64,000 nt of DNA from Magnetococcales bacterium (GTDB lineage Bacteria > Pseudomonadota > Magnetococcia > Magnetococcales > JADFWU01), in contig JADFWU010000003.1 in NCBI GenBank assembly GCA_015234045.1, positions 62,001 through 126,000 on the forward strand, in the 5' to 3' direction. The stretch's first letter is position 1; every line of letters begins with the position of its first letter. This document shows positions 8,569 through 18,068 of the stretch, piece by piece. Both the position numbers and the translations under genes were made by a program. The notes beneath the pieces are model-generated. The model was not told the origin of the DNA. It ran no database searches and saw nothing but the letters and a program-made list of their open reading frames with translations.

Positions 8569-8815
8569 TAAGTTATATTTATTTTGGAATGAGTTATAAG
8601 TGTGAATTATTTCACACCCCTTTTGTTGAAGATAATTATCAATACAGGGGAACGATTGATTGGTCAGCTCTGTCAAATAAGTGTAGCGTATCGAAAGAGA
8701 TATTCGATCGCATTTTTGTATCTACATTCAGACGATTAAAATGTAGATATGCCTATTTCCACAATACCGGAAGGAGGACTATGTACCGATCCCATTAAAC
8801 CATAAGGAGGAGAAA

Positions 8816-9304
8816 ATGAAGCGCAGGAGTAAAACGCTCGCTGTGTGCTCAGTCGCTCTGTTTGTATCTGGCATGATGATCGCGCCTTCAGTTGCTGCTT
8901 ATGAAACTGAGGAGTGTGGTCCTATGTGCCATCATGCGGACAGTTGGGCAAATTCTCATGGTAAAACTGCGCCCTATGTCGGGGGAAAACAGGGTTCTTT
9001 CGCGGATATGAAACGTCATTTCCGCATTGGGCCAAAGCAGGAAAAAGCTTGGGATTCTTTCCAAGCGGCTGTCTTCAATCGTATGCTCGCCGCATTTGAT
9101 ACCGAAACACTCACACATAATAATCTCAGTACAACGCCTACCGATTTTAACACCGCCACATTGGAGCCCAGCATGTCTGTGAAAGAGCTGGCTAACTGGG
9201 ACCGGGTGCTGAAAGCGTATCGGGAAATGACGTTGGTCTTGCAGCAGGATCAGAAACAGATCGCACAACGCATCAATCTGATTTGTAAGGAGCTTAATCA
9301 ATAG
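8816..9304 (+). CDS. Secreted helical protein, Spy/CpxP-like
   Basis: 162 residues behind a strong ribosome binding site (AAGGAGGAG, 8803-8811). The N-terminus has a basic end and hydrophobic core (LAVCSVALFVSGMMIA) with a likely signal peptidase site after SVAA (about residue 27), so the mature protein is periplasmic. The mature protein has CGPMCHH, a CxxxCH variant that is not a standard haem site. Two mainly helical segments follow: IGPKQEKAWDSFQAAVFNRM and LVLQQDQKQIAQRINL. The G-P-K-Q-x-x-x-W pattern resembles the LTxxQ motifs of Spy/CpxP periplasmic chaperones. The gene stands alone, followed by a folded 3' region and a terminator. Function is a tentative family-level guess. Confidence 0.65.
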   Translation: MKRRSKTLAVCSVALFVSGMMIAPSVAAYETEECGPMCHHADSWANSHGKTAPYVGGKQGSFADMKRHFRIGPKQEKAWDSFQAAVFNRMLAAFDTETLTHNNLSTTPTDFNTATLEPSMSVKELANWDRVLKAYREMTLVLQQDQKQIAQRINLICKELNQ

Positions 9305-9319
9305 AGACAATCGCTGGAA

Positions 9320-9411
9320 CTATCGTGGTGGCCGTATGAAGAATTTCATGGTGTGTAAAAGGTGGAAAACACCCTCTCCATGGCGTGTTTATTCATACGG
9401 GCAGAATTTTG
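9320..9411 (+). other. Nested stem-loop in the 3' region of the Spy-like gene
   Basis: CCGTATGAA and TTCATACGG form a 9-bp outer stem. Inside it, CATGGTGTG against a CCATGG region with internal GTGG/CCAC-type pairing gives a second stem. It lies between the stop at 9304 and the terminator at 9460, so it would be part of the same transcript. It could be a stable 3' UTR or a processed small RNA; this is inference from base pairing only. Confidence 0.4.
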
Positions 9412-9459
9412 TAGTGGCTTTGGAAGCATCACAAATTTTTATGGAATGTGACTACTAAC

Positions 9460-9492
9460 GTCGGGCATAACTGCCCGGCGCTGTTTTTTTTT
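9460..9492 (+). terminator. Intrinsic terminator after the Spy-like gene
   Basis: GTCGGGCA-taac-TGCCCGGC forms an 8-pair stem (one G-T) followed by GCTG and a run of nine T at 9484-9492. Classic rho-independent terminator on the plus strand. Confidence 0.85.
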
Positions 9493-9530
9493 GCTAAATT
9501 TTTTTGGCTCAATTTTATTACTGCATGGCC

Positions 9531-10946
9531 TCATTTTTTGCGGAGTCGATGACTCAAAGCAGAGCGGGAAATGCCCAATAAACCAGCGGCAATGCTTTGA
9601 TTACCGTTGGTGCGCCGTAACGCTTCTTCGACCTGTTGGTGCTCAACCTCTTTCAATGTAGGAAAGGGGCCGGAAACCGATTGAAACAGGTTGGCCAGTT
9701 CAGTTTGTTGCTCTTCAGAGGGGGGATCAGTATCAGGATTGCGTAGCAAAGCTTCTCGAAGACTGTCCAGGGAGAGCACTTTTGATTGATGGCGGGCTAC
9801 TGAATCAAAGAGAAGCCCACGCAGTTCACGGACATTGCCGGGAAAGTGGTAGGTATTGAGCAGGCTGAACATCTCTTTTGGGGGGGTAGGTGGTTTTTTC
9901 TTCATGATTTTAGCGGACTCACCGATAAAGAAATCTACCAACAAAGGCAAGTCCTCTTTGCGTTCACGCAGAGCGGGGATGCGGACATGGTGAACCGAGA
10001 GACGATAATAGAGATCAGAACGGAATTTACCGGATTCCATGCGTTTTTTCAGGCTTTGATTGGTCGCCACCACCACACGCACATCACTGGATACCGGTAC
10101 GTCAGACCCTAAAGGCCGGTATTGACGTTCCTGAAGTAGTCGGAGCAGTTTTACTTGATTTTCTGGCTGTAAATCACCAATTTCATCAAGAAACAGTGTA
10201 CCACCTGCGGCTTGACTGATTAATCCTTCCCGATTGCTATCCGCACCGGTAAACGCGCCTTTTTTGTGACCGAATAGCGTATCGGAAAACATCTGTCCAT
10301 CCAAGCCCGCGATGTTTACCGCTTCAAAAGGGCCGGATAATCCACTGACTAGATGAACGGCCTCGGCAAACAGTTCCTTTCCGACACCGGTTTCACCGGT
10401 AATCAATACCGGTTCACCAGTTCCGCCGATGGCTTCGATATAGCGGAACTGATTGATCATTTTTCGGCTTCTGGTAATGATGTGAGAAAATGCATCACCG
10501 CGTGGGGGTTCATCACTGAGCAAAGAACGGCGCAGATTACCGACCTGTCGTCTCAAAGAGAGCGTTTCCCAAGCGCGTTTAACACAGGAGACAAAGCGGG
10601 TTTCTTCAGCAGGTTTGACAAGATAATCAAACGCACCATTGCGCATACAGTTGATGGCTGTTTCCAGCTCTTGAGTTGCAGTGTTGACGATGACTGGAAT
10701 ATGCGGATAACGCTCATGGATCATCGGCAGTAGTTCCTCACCGGTCAACCGAGGCATCATCAGATCAAGCACAACAACAGCATTATCCAACTTGGCCAGT
10801 TCATCCAGCACTTTGCGACTGTCAGAAAGGGTTATGATATTGCGAATTCCATAACTTTGCAGAATGACTTTCGAACTGAGCAGCATATGGGCTTCATCAT
10901 CAACCAGTACAACAGGTATTTGATGAATCGGTTGAGTCTGACTCAT
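9531..10946 (-). CDS. Sigma-54-dependent NtrC-family response regulator
   Basis: 471 residues. The receiver (about 10-125) has the phospho-Asp in VVVLDLMMPRL and Lys in YLVKPAEE. The central AAA+ sigma-54 activator (about 160-390) has Walker A GETGVGKE, the sigma-54 contact loop GAFTGAD, Walker B GGTLFLDEIGDL and the arginine-finger region. The C-terminus is a Fis-type HTH (NGNQSIAAGLLGISRSALSHRLRKK region). It activates sigma-54 promoters by ATP-driven remodelling of RNA polymerase. The start overlaps the stop of the upstream kinase gene by 4 bases (ATGA), so the two are translationally coupled and almost certainly a cognate pair. Target promoters are not evident in the window. Confidence 0.95.
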   Translation of the reverse strand: MSQTQPIHQIPVVLVDDEAHMLLSSKVILQSYGIRNIITLSDSRKVLDELAKLDNAVVVLDLMMPRLTGEELLPMIHERYPHIPVIVNTATQELETAINCMRNGAFDYLVKPAEETRFVSCVKRAWETLSLRRQVGNLRRSLLSDEPPRGDAFSHIITRSRKMINQFRYIEAIGGTGEPVLITGETGVGKELFAEAVHLVSGLSGPFEAVNIAGLDGQMFSDTLFGHKKGAFTGADSNREGLISQAAGGTLFLDEIGDLQPENQVKLLRLLQERQYRPLGSDVPVSSDVRVVVATNQSLKKRMESGKFRSDLYYRLSVHHVRIPALRERKEDLPLLVDFFIGESAKIMKKKPPTPPKEMFSLLNTYHFPGNVRELRGLLFDSVARHQSKVLSLDSLREALLRNPDTDPPSEEQQTELANLFQSVSGPFPTLKEVEHQQVEEALRRTNGNQSIAAGLLGISRSALSHRLRKK

Positions 10947-12640
10947 TGCGATGATCCTTGATCTTTCCAGGGAGGCAGGGTGAGCGTAACAATGGTACCT
11001 TTGTCGATTTCTGAGAAAAATGACATGGTACCACCGTGCTCCTGAATAATTCGTTTGGAAATGGATAGCCCGAGTCCGGTACCGCCTTTATCAATTCGGG
11101 TGGAAAAAAAGGGGTCGGTAATACGCTGAAGGTCAGCATCACTGATACCGCATCCCTGATCCTGGATGGAAAAGGAGATCATACCCTCATTTGATTCAGG
11201 TGGACTCATACTGATATGAATACCCTGATTCCGATTAGGTAAGGATTGGAGTCCATTCATCAAAATATTGATCAGAACCTGTTCCAGCCGTAGTGGATTG
11301 GCTCTAAGAAGAATGGGGCGATCGGGTAAAGTGATTTCAAAATGGTCGGTGTGTTTGCGAATCTGATGGCCAAGCAGAGAGATGACTTCATTGATGACAT
11401 CATTGATGTCCACTTTTTGAAAGCCGGTGTTGTCTGGATTGCTGCGGGACAGTCGTTTTACATCTTCAACAATCTGTTTAATGCGCTCAGAGTTGTCATT
11501 GATGCCGCTTAGTAGTTGGGGAATTGTCTCTTCCAACTCGTCAAAGGGGATCCCTCCCAGGTTATAAGCACCATTTTCCTTGGCATATTGTTTCAAGATG
11601 GGCATGGCATCCTTGAAGGCTCGGGTCAGGAAACTGGCATTGAAGTGAATGGAGTTATTCGGGTTATTGATTTCATGCGCCAAGCTGGCTGAAAGGGTAC
11701 CCAAAGTCGAAAGATGACTGCTTCGCATGGCTTGCGCCTGTGCTTTGCGGCGCTTTTTAACCTCTTGGGCCATTTCGGTATTCAGTTTTGAAAGCCTATG
11801 GGTACGCTCAGTAATCCGTTGTTCCATTTTCTCATTGGTCTGTTTGAGAAACTGTTCGGTCTGTTTGCGTAACGTGACATCACGTATCAGCGCGACAATA
11901 TATTGAACACCATCCTGTTCATGAAGTTTGATATTGGCTTCGGTATGACAAATCTGGTCACCGTTACCGGGTTGAACATTTTCTAGTAAAATACTGGAAC
12001 GTCTTGCCAAATCAGAGAGTAGGGCGTGATGATCATAGCCGTTGGGCAGAATACCGGTATCTGTCAGTGTCAACGTTTTCAGGGCTGTTTCATGATCCAA
12101 ACTCAGCCGATTAAGTGCGGTCATATTAGCTTCGACCAAGTTGCATTCTGGTGCCTGAAAGATCAGCATTTCATCATCAATATCATTGACCAGATCTTTG
12201 AAAAGCTGAAGTGCCTGTTTTTGTGATTCCAGTTCACGGGCCTGTCCACGAATAATTGCACCTTGTCGAAACAGGTCCAAAAACACTTTGATTTTGGTGC
12301 GTAAAATCTCCGGTCGAAACGGTTTGAGCAGATAATCCACAGCGCCCAGGTGATACCCTTCTGCCATGTGATCTTCATCTTTAAGAACCGCAGAGATCAT
12401 GATTATAGGTAGATTGCGCGTGCGTTCTGCTTGTCCCATCAGGCGGATGACTTCAAATCCATCCATTACCGGCATATGGGCATCAAGAAGCACCACAGCA
12501 AAATCGTGATCCAACATATGGGCAAGTGCTTCATAACCATCCGCAGCGGGAACCACTTCGGCATCCAAGTCTGAAAGCAGATTGCTGGTTGCCAGAATAT
12601 TTTCCGGCATGTCATCGACCAGAAGTATTTTTGGCTTCAT
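10943..12640 (-). CDS. Cytoplasmic receiver-PAS-histidine kinase
   Basis: 565 residues with no membrane segment. An N-terminal receiver (1-120; DDMPEN acid pair, phospho-Asp in VVLLDAHMPVMDG, KPF lysine) is followed by a PAS-like domain (about 155-265) and a coiled coil. HisKA has the phospho-acceptor in SLAHEINNPNNSIHFNA; the HATPase has NILMNGL, DQGCGIS and GGTGLGLSI. Such receiver-first kinases take phosphate from another kinase and relay it. It is the first gene of a two-gene operon with the sigma-54 activator at 9531-10946 (4-base overlap). HrpA lies 33 bp upstream on the same strand, so readthrough is possible. Confidence 0.93.
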   Translation of the reverse strand: MKPKILLVDDMPENILATSNLLSDLDAEVVPAADGYEALAHMLDHDFAVVLLDAHMPVMDGFEVIRLMGQAERTRNLPIIMISAVLKDEDHMAEGYHLGAVDYLLKPFRPEILRTKIKVFLDLFRQGAIIRGQARELESQKQALQLFKDLVNDIDDEMLIFQAPECNLVEANMTALNRLSLDHETALKTLTLTDTGILPNGYDHHALLSDLARRSSILLENVQPGNGDQICHTEANIKLHEQDGVQYIVALIRDVTLRKQTEQFLKQTNEKMEQRITERTHRLSKLNTEMAQEVKKRRKAQAQAMRSSHLSTLGTLSASLAHEINNPNNSIHFNASFLTRAFKDAMPILKQYAKENGAYNLGGIPFDELEETIPQLLSGINDNSERIKQIVEDVKRLSRSNPDNTGFQKVDINDVINEVISLLGHQIRKHTDHFEITLPDRPILLRANPLRLEQVLINILMNGLQSLPNRNQGIHISMSPPESNEGMISFSIQDQGCGISDADLQRITDPFFSTRIDKGGTGLGLSISKRIIQEHGGTMSFFSEIDKGTIVTLTLPPWKDQGSSQ

Positions 12641-12673
12641 GGAAACTCCGACTTCCTGGGTGCTAATAAAAAA

Positions 12674-15600
12674 TTATAAAATCAATCGCTTTTGCTTTTC
12701 TAATCGTTTGGCAGAGATAGGAATGCTGGTTTTTAACTCCTGAGCAAACAGTGAAACACGAAACTCTTCCAGCATCCAACGAAACAGTACCAATTCACCG
12801 TTGATTTCCCGATTTTTCCGAGCATGTTCCAGGCGTTGAGTGTACCAACTTTCCCAGTGTTTGAGTTCTGCTTGTTTTTGATCATCACGTCCAGGGTTTT
12901 CTGCACGGCGCTGAAGGCGTTTTCGGATTGCCTCCAGATAGCGTGGATAGCTGTTCAACCATTTCCACGGTGTTGTGGTAAGAAAACCGGGATGAATCAG
13001 TTCAGCCAGCTGGGCGTTGAGTTGTTCAACAATCGGTTTTTGATTGGGAATCAGTCTATTGCCTTTAAGCAAGGATTTGGTTTCCTGAAAGCTCAATAGA
13101 ATGCGTCCAGCCAGCTTGGAAACCGATTCAGACTGTCGAACAAACAAAGAACGACCCTGTTGCAGTTTGTTGTTAAACGTTTCTTGATCACGAATGCTGT
13201 TTGGTTTGTCACTGAGAAAAACTTGATCAGCGGTACGTTGAATGATTCCTTTGCGTAGCTGATCACATTTGCCTAACGGTGCAAAAGCCACACAGATTTT
13301 AGGATCTTTGATCAAGTTGCGTTCGATCTGTTTAACCTGTTGGTTCATCTGTATTAAAAATAGCCTGCGTAATCCGTTGTGTGTATGATTCCATGCCTGT
13401 TCCGGTGAATCAGCCAGAATGAGAGAAACACTTTTTTCTTCATCACGCAATGCAGGGTAGCCGTAGACTATCCGTGGTGTTTCCGTAATGGCAATACGGT
13501 CAGGTAGAGGTCCAAAATTCCATTGTGTAATCTGTGTGCGCTCGAAATCATTTTTTGGTAATGCCTGGAACTGCTCCCTAGTTTCACTGCCCAAATTTTT
13601 CCTAAGTTTTTCAATGTCTCGACCACGTGCCAGCACCTGTTTGTTCTTTTCATCAACAATGATGAACTGCATGCGAAGATGATCCGGCAGCGCGTCATCC
13701 TTCAAGGTGTTGGCAGGAATGCGTAATCCTTTGCGTCTGAACAGTACCTTTTCCAATGCCTGAATCAAGGCACCATCGGCTGTTTTTAGTTCCTGTATAC
13801 AGAGCTGAACCGTTTGTGGCAGCGGCACCAGAGGACGGCGTAAACTTTTTGGTAGCTGACGGAGTAGTGCTTGAACTTTCTCTTCCAAAAGACCAGGCAC
13901 CAACCACTGAAATGCCGATTCGGTCACTTTATTCAATAAAGAGATTGGAATACGCACACTGATTCCATCGGACTGGTTGCCGGGATCAAAGTGGTACTCC
14001 AAGCTGAACTCCTGACCACGAATGACCAAATGACCGGGATAGAGATCCGTTGTAATCTCCTCACCAGCATGACGCATCAAATCTTCTCGTGACAGATAGA
14101 GCAGGCGCGGTTTGTTTTTTTCTGCCTTGCGCCGCCAACTGTTGAGTTTGGTGACTGAATTGACGTTTTCAGGAATAATTTGATCAAAAAACTGATAGAG
14201 CGTTTCATCATCTACCAGCACATCACGACGTCTGGATTTATTCTCAAGTTGGCTGATTTCAGCAAGCAAGCGCTGGTTATGTTGAAAGAATTTTGCATTG
14301 ATCGTCATCTCACCAGCAACCAGTGCAGCGCGTATGAACAGCTCTCTGGATGTCTCTGGATCAATGGGACCAAAGTTGACTTTGCGTTGTGGTACGATGA
14401 TCAATCCGTATAGCGTCACTCTTTCATAAGCCACAACCTGACCGGCTCTCTTTTCCCAATGTGGATCAGAATAGCTTTTGCGGATCAGATGAACAGCCGC
14501 ACGTTCGATCCATTCCGGTTCGATGCGGGCACAGGTTCGGGCATAGAGTCGAGTAGTCTCCACCAGTTCTCCGGCCATCAACCATTTGGGCGATTTTTTG
14601 AACAGACCAGAACCAGGAAAAACATGAAAACGGCTCCCATGGCCGCCGGTATAGCTGTGTTTCTCGCTTTTAAAGCCAATATTGCCCAATAGACCCGTTA
14701 AAATCGCCTGATGAATCGAATTATAATCCGCTGCTTTTTGGTTGCGGTGGCCGCCCATACCTCGGATTTGGTGGCTGATCTGTCGGTGAATATCCTGCCA
14801 CTCTCGAATACGCATGTACGCTAAATAGTTTTTCTTGAGCCATTTACGGTATTGACTGCGTGTTGGTGCATTTTGTCGTTGGGTTTCAATGGTATTCCAC
14901 AGATTGACCAGGGTAATAAAGTCGGAATTGTCACCATTGAGCAGGGCATGTGCTTGTCTGGCACTCTCTTTGGCATGGGCTGGACTCTCACGCGGATCTT
15001 GCACACTCATGGCTGAAACGATAATCAACAGCTCGGTTAACGAACCATTCTCTCTGGCGGCTAACAGCATTCTTGCCAATTGTGGATCAGCAGAGAGTTG
15101 TGCCAGTTGTCGTCCGGTCTCAGTGAGTTGATCATCGTCATTGAGGGCGTTGAGTTCATGGAGTTGTCGCCACCCTTCACGCACCGCTTTAACTTCGGGT
15201 TGATCCACAAAAGGAAAATCCTCAATCACACCCAGCTTCAACCAAGCCATTTGCAGAATGACCGAAGCAAGAGAGGTACGTAGAATTTCTGGATCAGTAT
15301 AGACCGGTCGATTATTGAAATCCTGTTCCGAATAGAGCCGAATACATATGCCTTCGGAAAGCCGTCCGCAGCGTCCTTTGCGTTGATCTGCCGATGATTG
15401 TGAAATTCGCTCAACAGGTAGTCGCTGAACAGCCGGTCGCCCGGAAAATCGACTGATTCGTGCCAGACCAGAGTCCACTACATAGCGAATACCGGGCACT
15501 GTAATGGATGTTTCAGCAACATTGGTGGCCAGAACCACACGCTGCATTGATCCAGGGTGAAAGATCCGCGTCTGTTCTTTGGCAGAAAGTCGGGCGTAGA

Positions 15601-16594
15601 GTGGAAGAATTTCAACGCCAGGCCAGAACTGTTTTCTCAATAGATCAGCAGATTCACGGATCTCACGTTCACCGGGCAGAAAAACCAATACATCGCCCAG
15701 ATCTCGACGCAATTCATCAACCGCGCGGACAACGCCTTCACTGAGATCTAATTCCGCCTCTTGAGAGCCTTCTGCTTTTAGCGGTTGATAGCGCACTTCA
15801 ACCGGCCATGTACGGCCAGATACTTCTAAAATAGGTGCATTATTGAAATGTTTTGAAAATTTATCGGTATCCAGTGTGGCAGAGCTGATAATCAGTTTGA
15901 GATCTGGGCGTTTTTTTAGTAAATGATGGATATAACCCAGCAGAAAGTCGATATTCAGGCTGCGTTCATGGGCTTCATCAATAATCAGCGTATCGTAGCT
16001 GTTCAGCCAGGAATCACCTTGAGTTTCAGCCAGTAACATACCATCGGTCATGATTTTTATGCGCGTATCCGGTCCGGTCTGATCGGAGAAGCGGATTTTC
16101 ATGCCAACGCTTTGGCCCACTTGGGTTTTCAGATCTTCAGCCAGATAATTGGCAATGCTCCGAGCCGCAATACGGCGTGGTTGGGTCATACCGATCATGC
16201 CTACAACACCACGACCCAGCCCCAAGCAGATTTTAGGCAATTGTGTCGTTTTACCTGAACCGGTTTCTCCACACAGCACCACCACTTGGTTTTTTTTTAT
16301 GGTGTGTGCAATCTCATCACGGCGGTTAACAACGGGAAGATGCTCAGGAAAGTTAAGGGTAGGTTGACTCTGCCTACGCGATTTGGCGCGATTCATGGAC
16401 TTGTTGAATCGCTCTTGTAGTCCAATAACCATTTGGTCTACCGGCGCTTTTTTGCGAATGCGTCCGCGAATGCGTTGTAGTTGCTGACGAAGCCAACGTC
16501 GATCAGTCAGCATGGTTTTATCCAAGCTGCGTGAAATTCTATTGATAATTTGGTGTGGAGATTGGGCGTTTGGTTTGTCAGAGGTCATGAGCAC
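12674..16594 (-). CDS. hrpA: ATP-dependent RNA helicase HrpA
   Basis: 1306 residues, matching the roughly 1300 of E. coli HrpA. The DEAH-box core has Walker A GETGSGKTTQLPK, the DEAH box in LIIDEAHERSLN, motif III SATLD, and motif VI QRKGRCGRLSEG. After it come helicase-associated HA2 and OB-fold regions and the long C-terminal domain (about 700-1306; RLEKQKRLIL end) that distinguishes HrpA from shorter DEAH helicases. Known: HrpA works on mRNA and rescues collided ribosomes. It is cytoplasmic and not functionally linked to its signalling neighbours. Spacing is 58 bp from the upstream HD-GYP gene and 33 bp to the downstream kinase, all on the minus strand. Confidence 0.97.
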   Translation of the reverse strand: MLMTSDKPNAQSPHQIINRISRSLDKTMLTDRRWLRQQLQRIRGRIRKKAPVDQMVIGLQERFNKSMNRAKSRRQSQPTLNFPEHLPVVNRRDEIAHTIKKNQVVVLCGETGSGKTTQLPKICLGLGRGVVGMIGMTQPRRIAARSIANYLAEDLKTQVGQSVGMKIRFSDQTGPDTRIKIMTDGMLLAETQGDSWLNSYDTLIIDEAHERSLNIDFLLGYIHHLLKKRPDLKLIISSATLDTDKFSKHFNNAPILEVSGRTWPVEVRYQPLKAEGSQEAELDLSEGVVRAVDELRRDLGDVLVFLPGEREIRESADLLRKQFWPGVEILPLYARLSAKEQTRIFHPGSMQRVVLATNVAETSITVPGIRYVVDSGLARISRFSGRPAVQRLPVERISQSSADQRKGRCGRLSEGICIRLYSEQDFNNRPVYTDPEILRTSLASVILQMAWLKLGVIEDFPFVDQPEVKAVREGWRQLHELNALNDDDQLTETGRQLAQLSADPQLARMLLAARENGSLTELLIIVSAMSVQDPRESPAHAKESARQAHALLNGDNSDFITLVNLWNTIETQRQNAPTRSQYRKWLKKNYLAYMRIREWQDIHRQISHQIRGMGGHRNQKAADYNSIHQAILTGLLGNIGFKSEKHSYTGGHGSRFHVFPGSGLFKKSPKWLMAGELVETTRLYARTCARIEPEWIERAAVHLIRKSYSDPHWEKRAGQVVAYERVTLYGLIIVPQRKVNFGPIDPETSRELFIRAALVAGEMTINAKFFQHNQRLLAEISQLENKSRRRDVLVDDETLYQFFDQIIPENVNSVTKLNSWRRKAEKNKPRLLYLSREDLMRHAGEEITTDLYPGHLVIRGQEFSLEYHFDPGNQSDGISVRIPISLLNKVTESAFQWLVPGLLEEKVQALLRQLPKSLRRPLVPLPQTVQLCIQELKTADGALIQALEKVLFRRKGLRIPANTLKDDALPDHLRMQFIIVDEKNKQVLARGRDIEKLRKNLGSETREQFQALPKNDFERTQITQWNFGPLPDRIAITETPRIVYGYPALRDEEKSVSLILADSPEQAWNHTHNGLRRLFLIQMNQQVKQIERNLIKDPKICVAFAPLGKCDQLRKGIIQRTADQVFLSDKPNSIRDQETFNNKLQQGRSLFVRQSESVSKLAGRILLSFQETKSLLKGNRLIPNQKPIVEQLNAQLAELIHPGFLTTTPWKWLNSYPRYLEAIRKRLQRRAENPGRDDQKQAELKHWESWYTQRLEHARKNREINGELVLFRWMLEEFRVSLFAQELKTSIPISAKRLEKQKRLIL

Positions 16595-16651
16595 GCGTTG
16601 GTTGCAGGCGATTTACAAAGTCCCAATTGTGTTAAATCGGAATGAGGCATA

Positions 16652-17914
16652 TCAACCAGCAGATGCACCCATTGGCAGATGCGCCATTGGCGTGATACCC
16701 CACCGTTTGGGCTGTTCAAAATCATCAATCTGGTACTCAACGGTATGGCGAAAACGAATCAGATTGATGGTCTGTGGCCGGACAGGTGATTTCTTGTTGA
16801 TATCATAAAGAATTTTAACAACAGGATGCAATAAAGATGATCGATTATTCCGAACTACCAAGCCAAGAAGCTGATTCTTGAGTCGTACAAGCGAACCAAC
16901 AGGATAGATGCCAATGGTACGAATAAACTGCTCAAAAAGTGCTTCATCATACTGTGCAGGAGACCATTCCAGCATCTTTTTAAGCGCATTGTGACTATCC
17001 ATGCGTTTATGATAGATACGGTGTGTGGTGATGGCATCATAGGTGTCTACTATTGCTGCCATATGACCAAATTTATGGATACGAGCATTGGGCAGTTTGT
17101 TGGGATAACCTTGACCATTTTTTTGTTCGTGGTGTTGGGCTACAACGGTTAAGGTGTTGCGATTGATTCCGGGCAGTCCGTCAAGTATTTCCAGTCCGAT
17201 AGTAACATGCTGTTCAACAATGGCACGTTCACTACTACTCAAGGGGCCGGGTTTTTTGGATGGATCATTAAGCTGTTTGGCACGACCAATATCATGGAGC
17301 AGGCCACCGGAGCCCACATCAACAATGGTTTGTTCATCCATGCCCAGGCTTTGGCAAAATGCGGTCAGATAGATGGCAACATTAACAGAGTGTTGATAGA
17401 TGGTATCATCACTATCACGCAGAAGTGCCAAACTGATCAAAGCATCAGGATGTCGGCGAATGGAACCGATCATCCGGCCAACTGAACGCTGGACCAGACG
17501 ATTATCTACCTTTTTACCCAACCTTACATCATCCATCATCTGACGCATGATTTTCTGGGCATCATTGCCGATCCGGGCAGCTGAATGGATAGCGTTTTGC
17601 CATTCCTGTGCTGTGTAGTCCTCAGGACCATCGTGGACGATATCTGGTGGAGAAGGCGCAGCAGGCCCTTCAAGTTCCATTAACTGCTCATGCAGTAGTC
17701 TTTCAACTTCCTGTTGCGTTTGACCGGCCTCTGTACTCACTCCATCTGAAGTGTCAATCAAGACCTCTTTGATGCCGCATTTCAAAATAGTTTGAATTTC
17801 ATTATCAGATTCCAGCGTACCAATCTTCAGGTCGTTATTACCAACCTGATAGTCCACAAAACTGTGAACTTTCATACCAACGACTAACTGTTGGGTGGAA
17901 ATTTTTTTGACCAT
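16652..17914 (-). CDS. HD-GYP cyclic-di-GMP phosphodiesterase with DUF3391
   Basis: 420 residues. The N-terminal DUF3391 (about 1-130) precedes an HD-GYP domain (about 160-350). Metal-binding HD is at 207-208 (GGLLHDIGRAKQ), HHE at 261-263 and GYP at 269-271 (QHHEQKNGQGYP). All catalytic signature residues appear intact, so it should hydrolyse c-di-GMP to pGpG/GMP. No membrane segment. Known role: lowering c-di-GMP to favour motility over attachment, which fits the chemotaxis-rich context. It probably heads a transcript running into hrpA; the promoter lies in the 138 bp shared with the divergent hybrid kinase. Confidence 0.93.
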   Translation of the reverse strand: MVKKISTQQLVVGMKVHSFVDYQVGNNDLKIGTLESDNEIQTILKCGIKEVLIDTSDGVSTEAGQTQQEVERLLHEQLMELEGPAAPSPPDIVHDGPEDYTAQEWQNAIHSAARIGNDAQKIMRQMMDDVRLGKKVDNRLVQRSVGRMIGSIRRHPDALISLALLRDSDDTIYQHSVNVAIYLTAFCQSLGMDEQTIVDVGSGGLLHDIGRAKQLNDPSKKPGPLSSSERAIVEQHVTIGLEILDGLPGINRNTLTVVAQHHEQKNGQGYPNKLPNARIHKFGHMAAIVDTYDAITTHRIYHKRMDSHNALKKMLEWSPAQYDEALFEQFIRTIGIYPVGSLVRLKNQLLGLVVRNNRSSLLHPVVKILYDINKKSPVRPQTINLIRFRHTVEYQIDDFEQPKRWGITPMAHLPMGASAG

Positions 17915-18068
17915 AGATCAATTCCTAAGAACCCGTTTCGAAATGACTGAATATAGGTTACCATAAAATAAGCTACTTTGATAATGGCGTTCAGATTATT
18001 CAGCCTCTATAAAATATCACAATAAATAGAGAATCTGATGCAAAAATCTGAAGTTGGGGATCTATTGT

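Larger units (their letters stand above)
7597..8815. other. 1.2-kb repeat-rich intergenic region
   Basis: No convincing gene. Contents in order: AT-rich DNA; a GGCGTTACGCAGTT-headed repeat with CATTCCCGCTGA/TCAGCGGGAATG arms (7891-7990); two tandem 84-bp units with GATCCCCAG/CTGGGGATC arms (8131-8214 and 8245-8328); then very AT-rich sequence with an inverted repeat at 8535-8568. The promoter of the periplasmic protein gene at 8816 is expected in the last 250 bp. A 69-codon frame at 8589-8798 has no spaced ribosome binding site and no recognisable product. Confidence 0.6.

Noticed and set aside
8589-8798. 69-codon plus-strand frame before the Spy-like gene
   Set aside because: No spaced ribosome binding site, no recognisable motif, lies in AT-rich leader DNA; treated as chance.
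8888-9310. 140-codon frame antisense to the Spy-like gene
   Set aside because: Shadow of a gene with a strong ribosome binding site and signal peptide.
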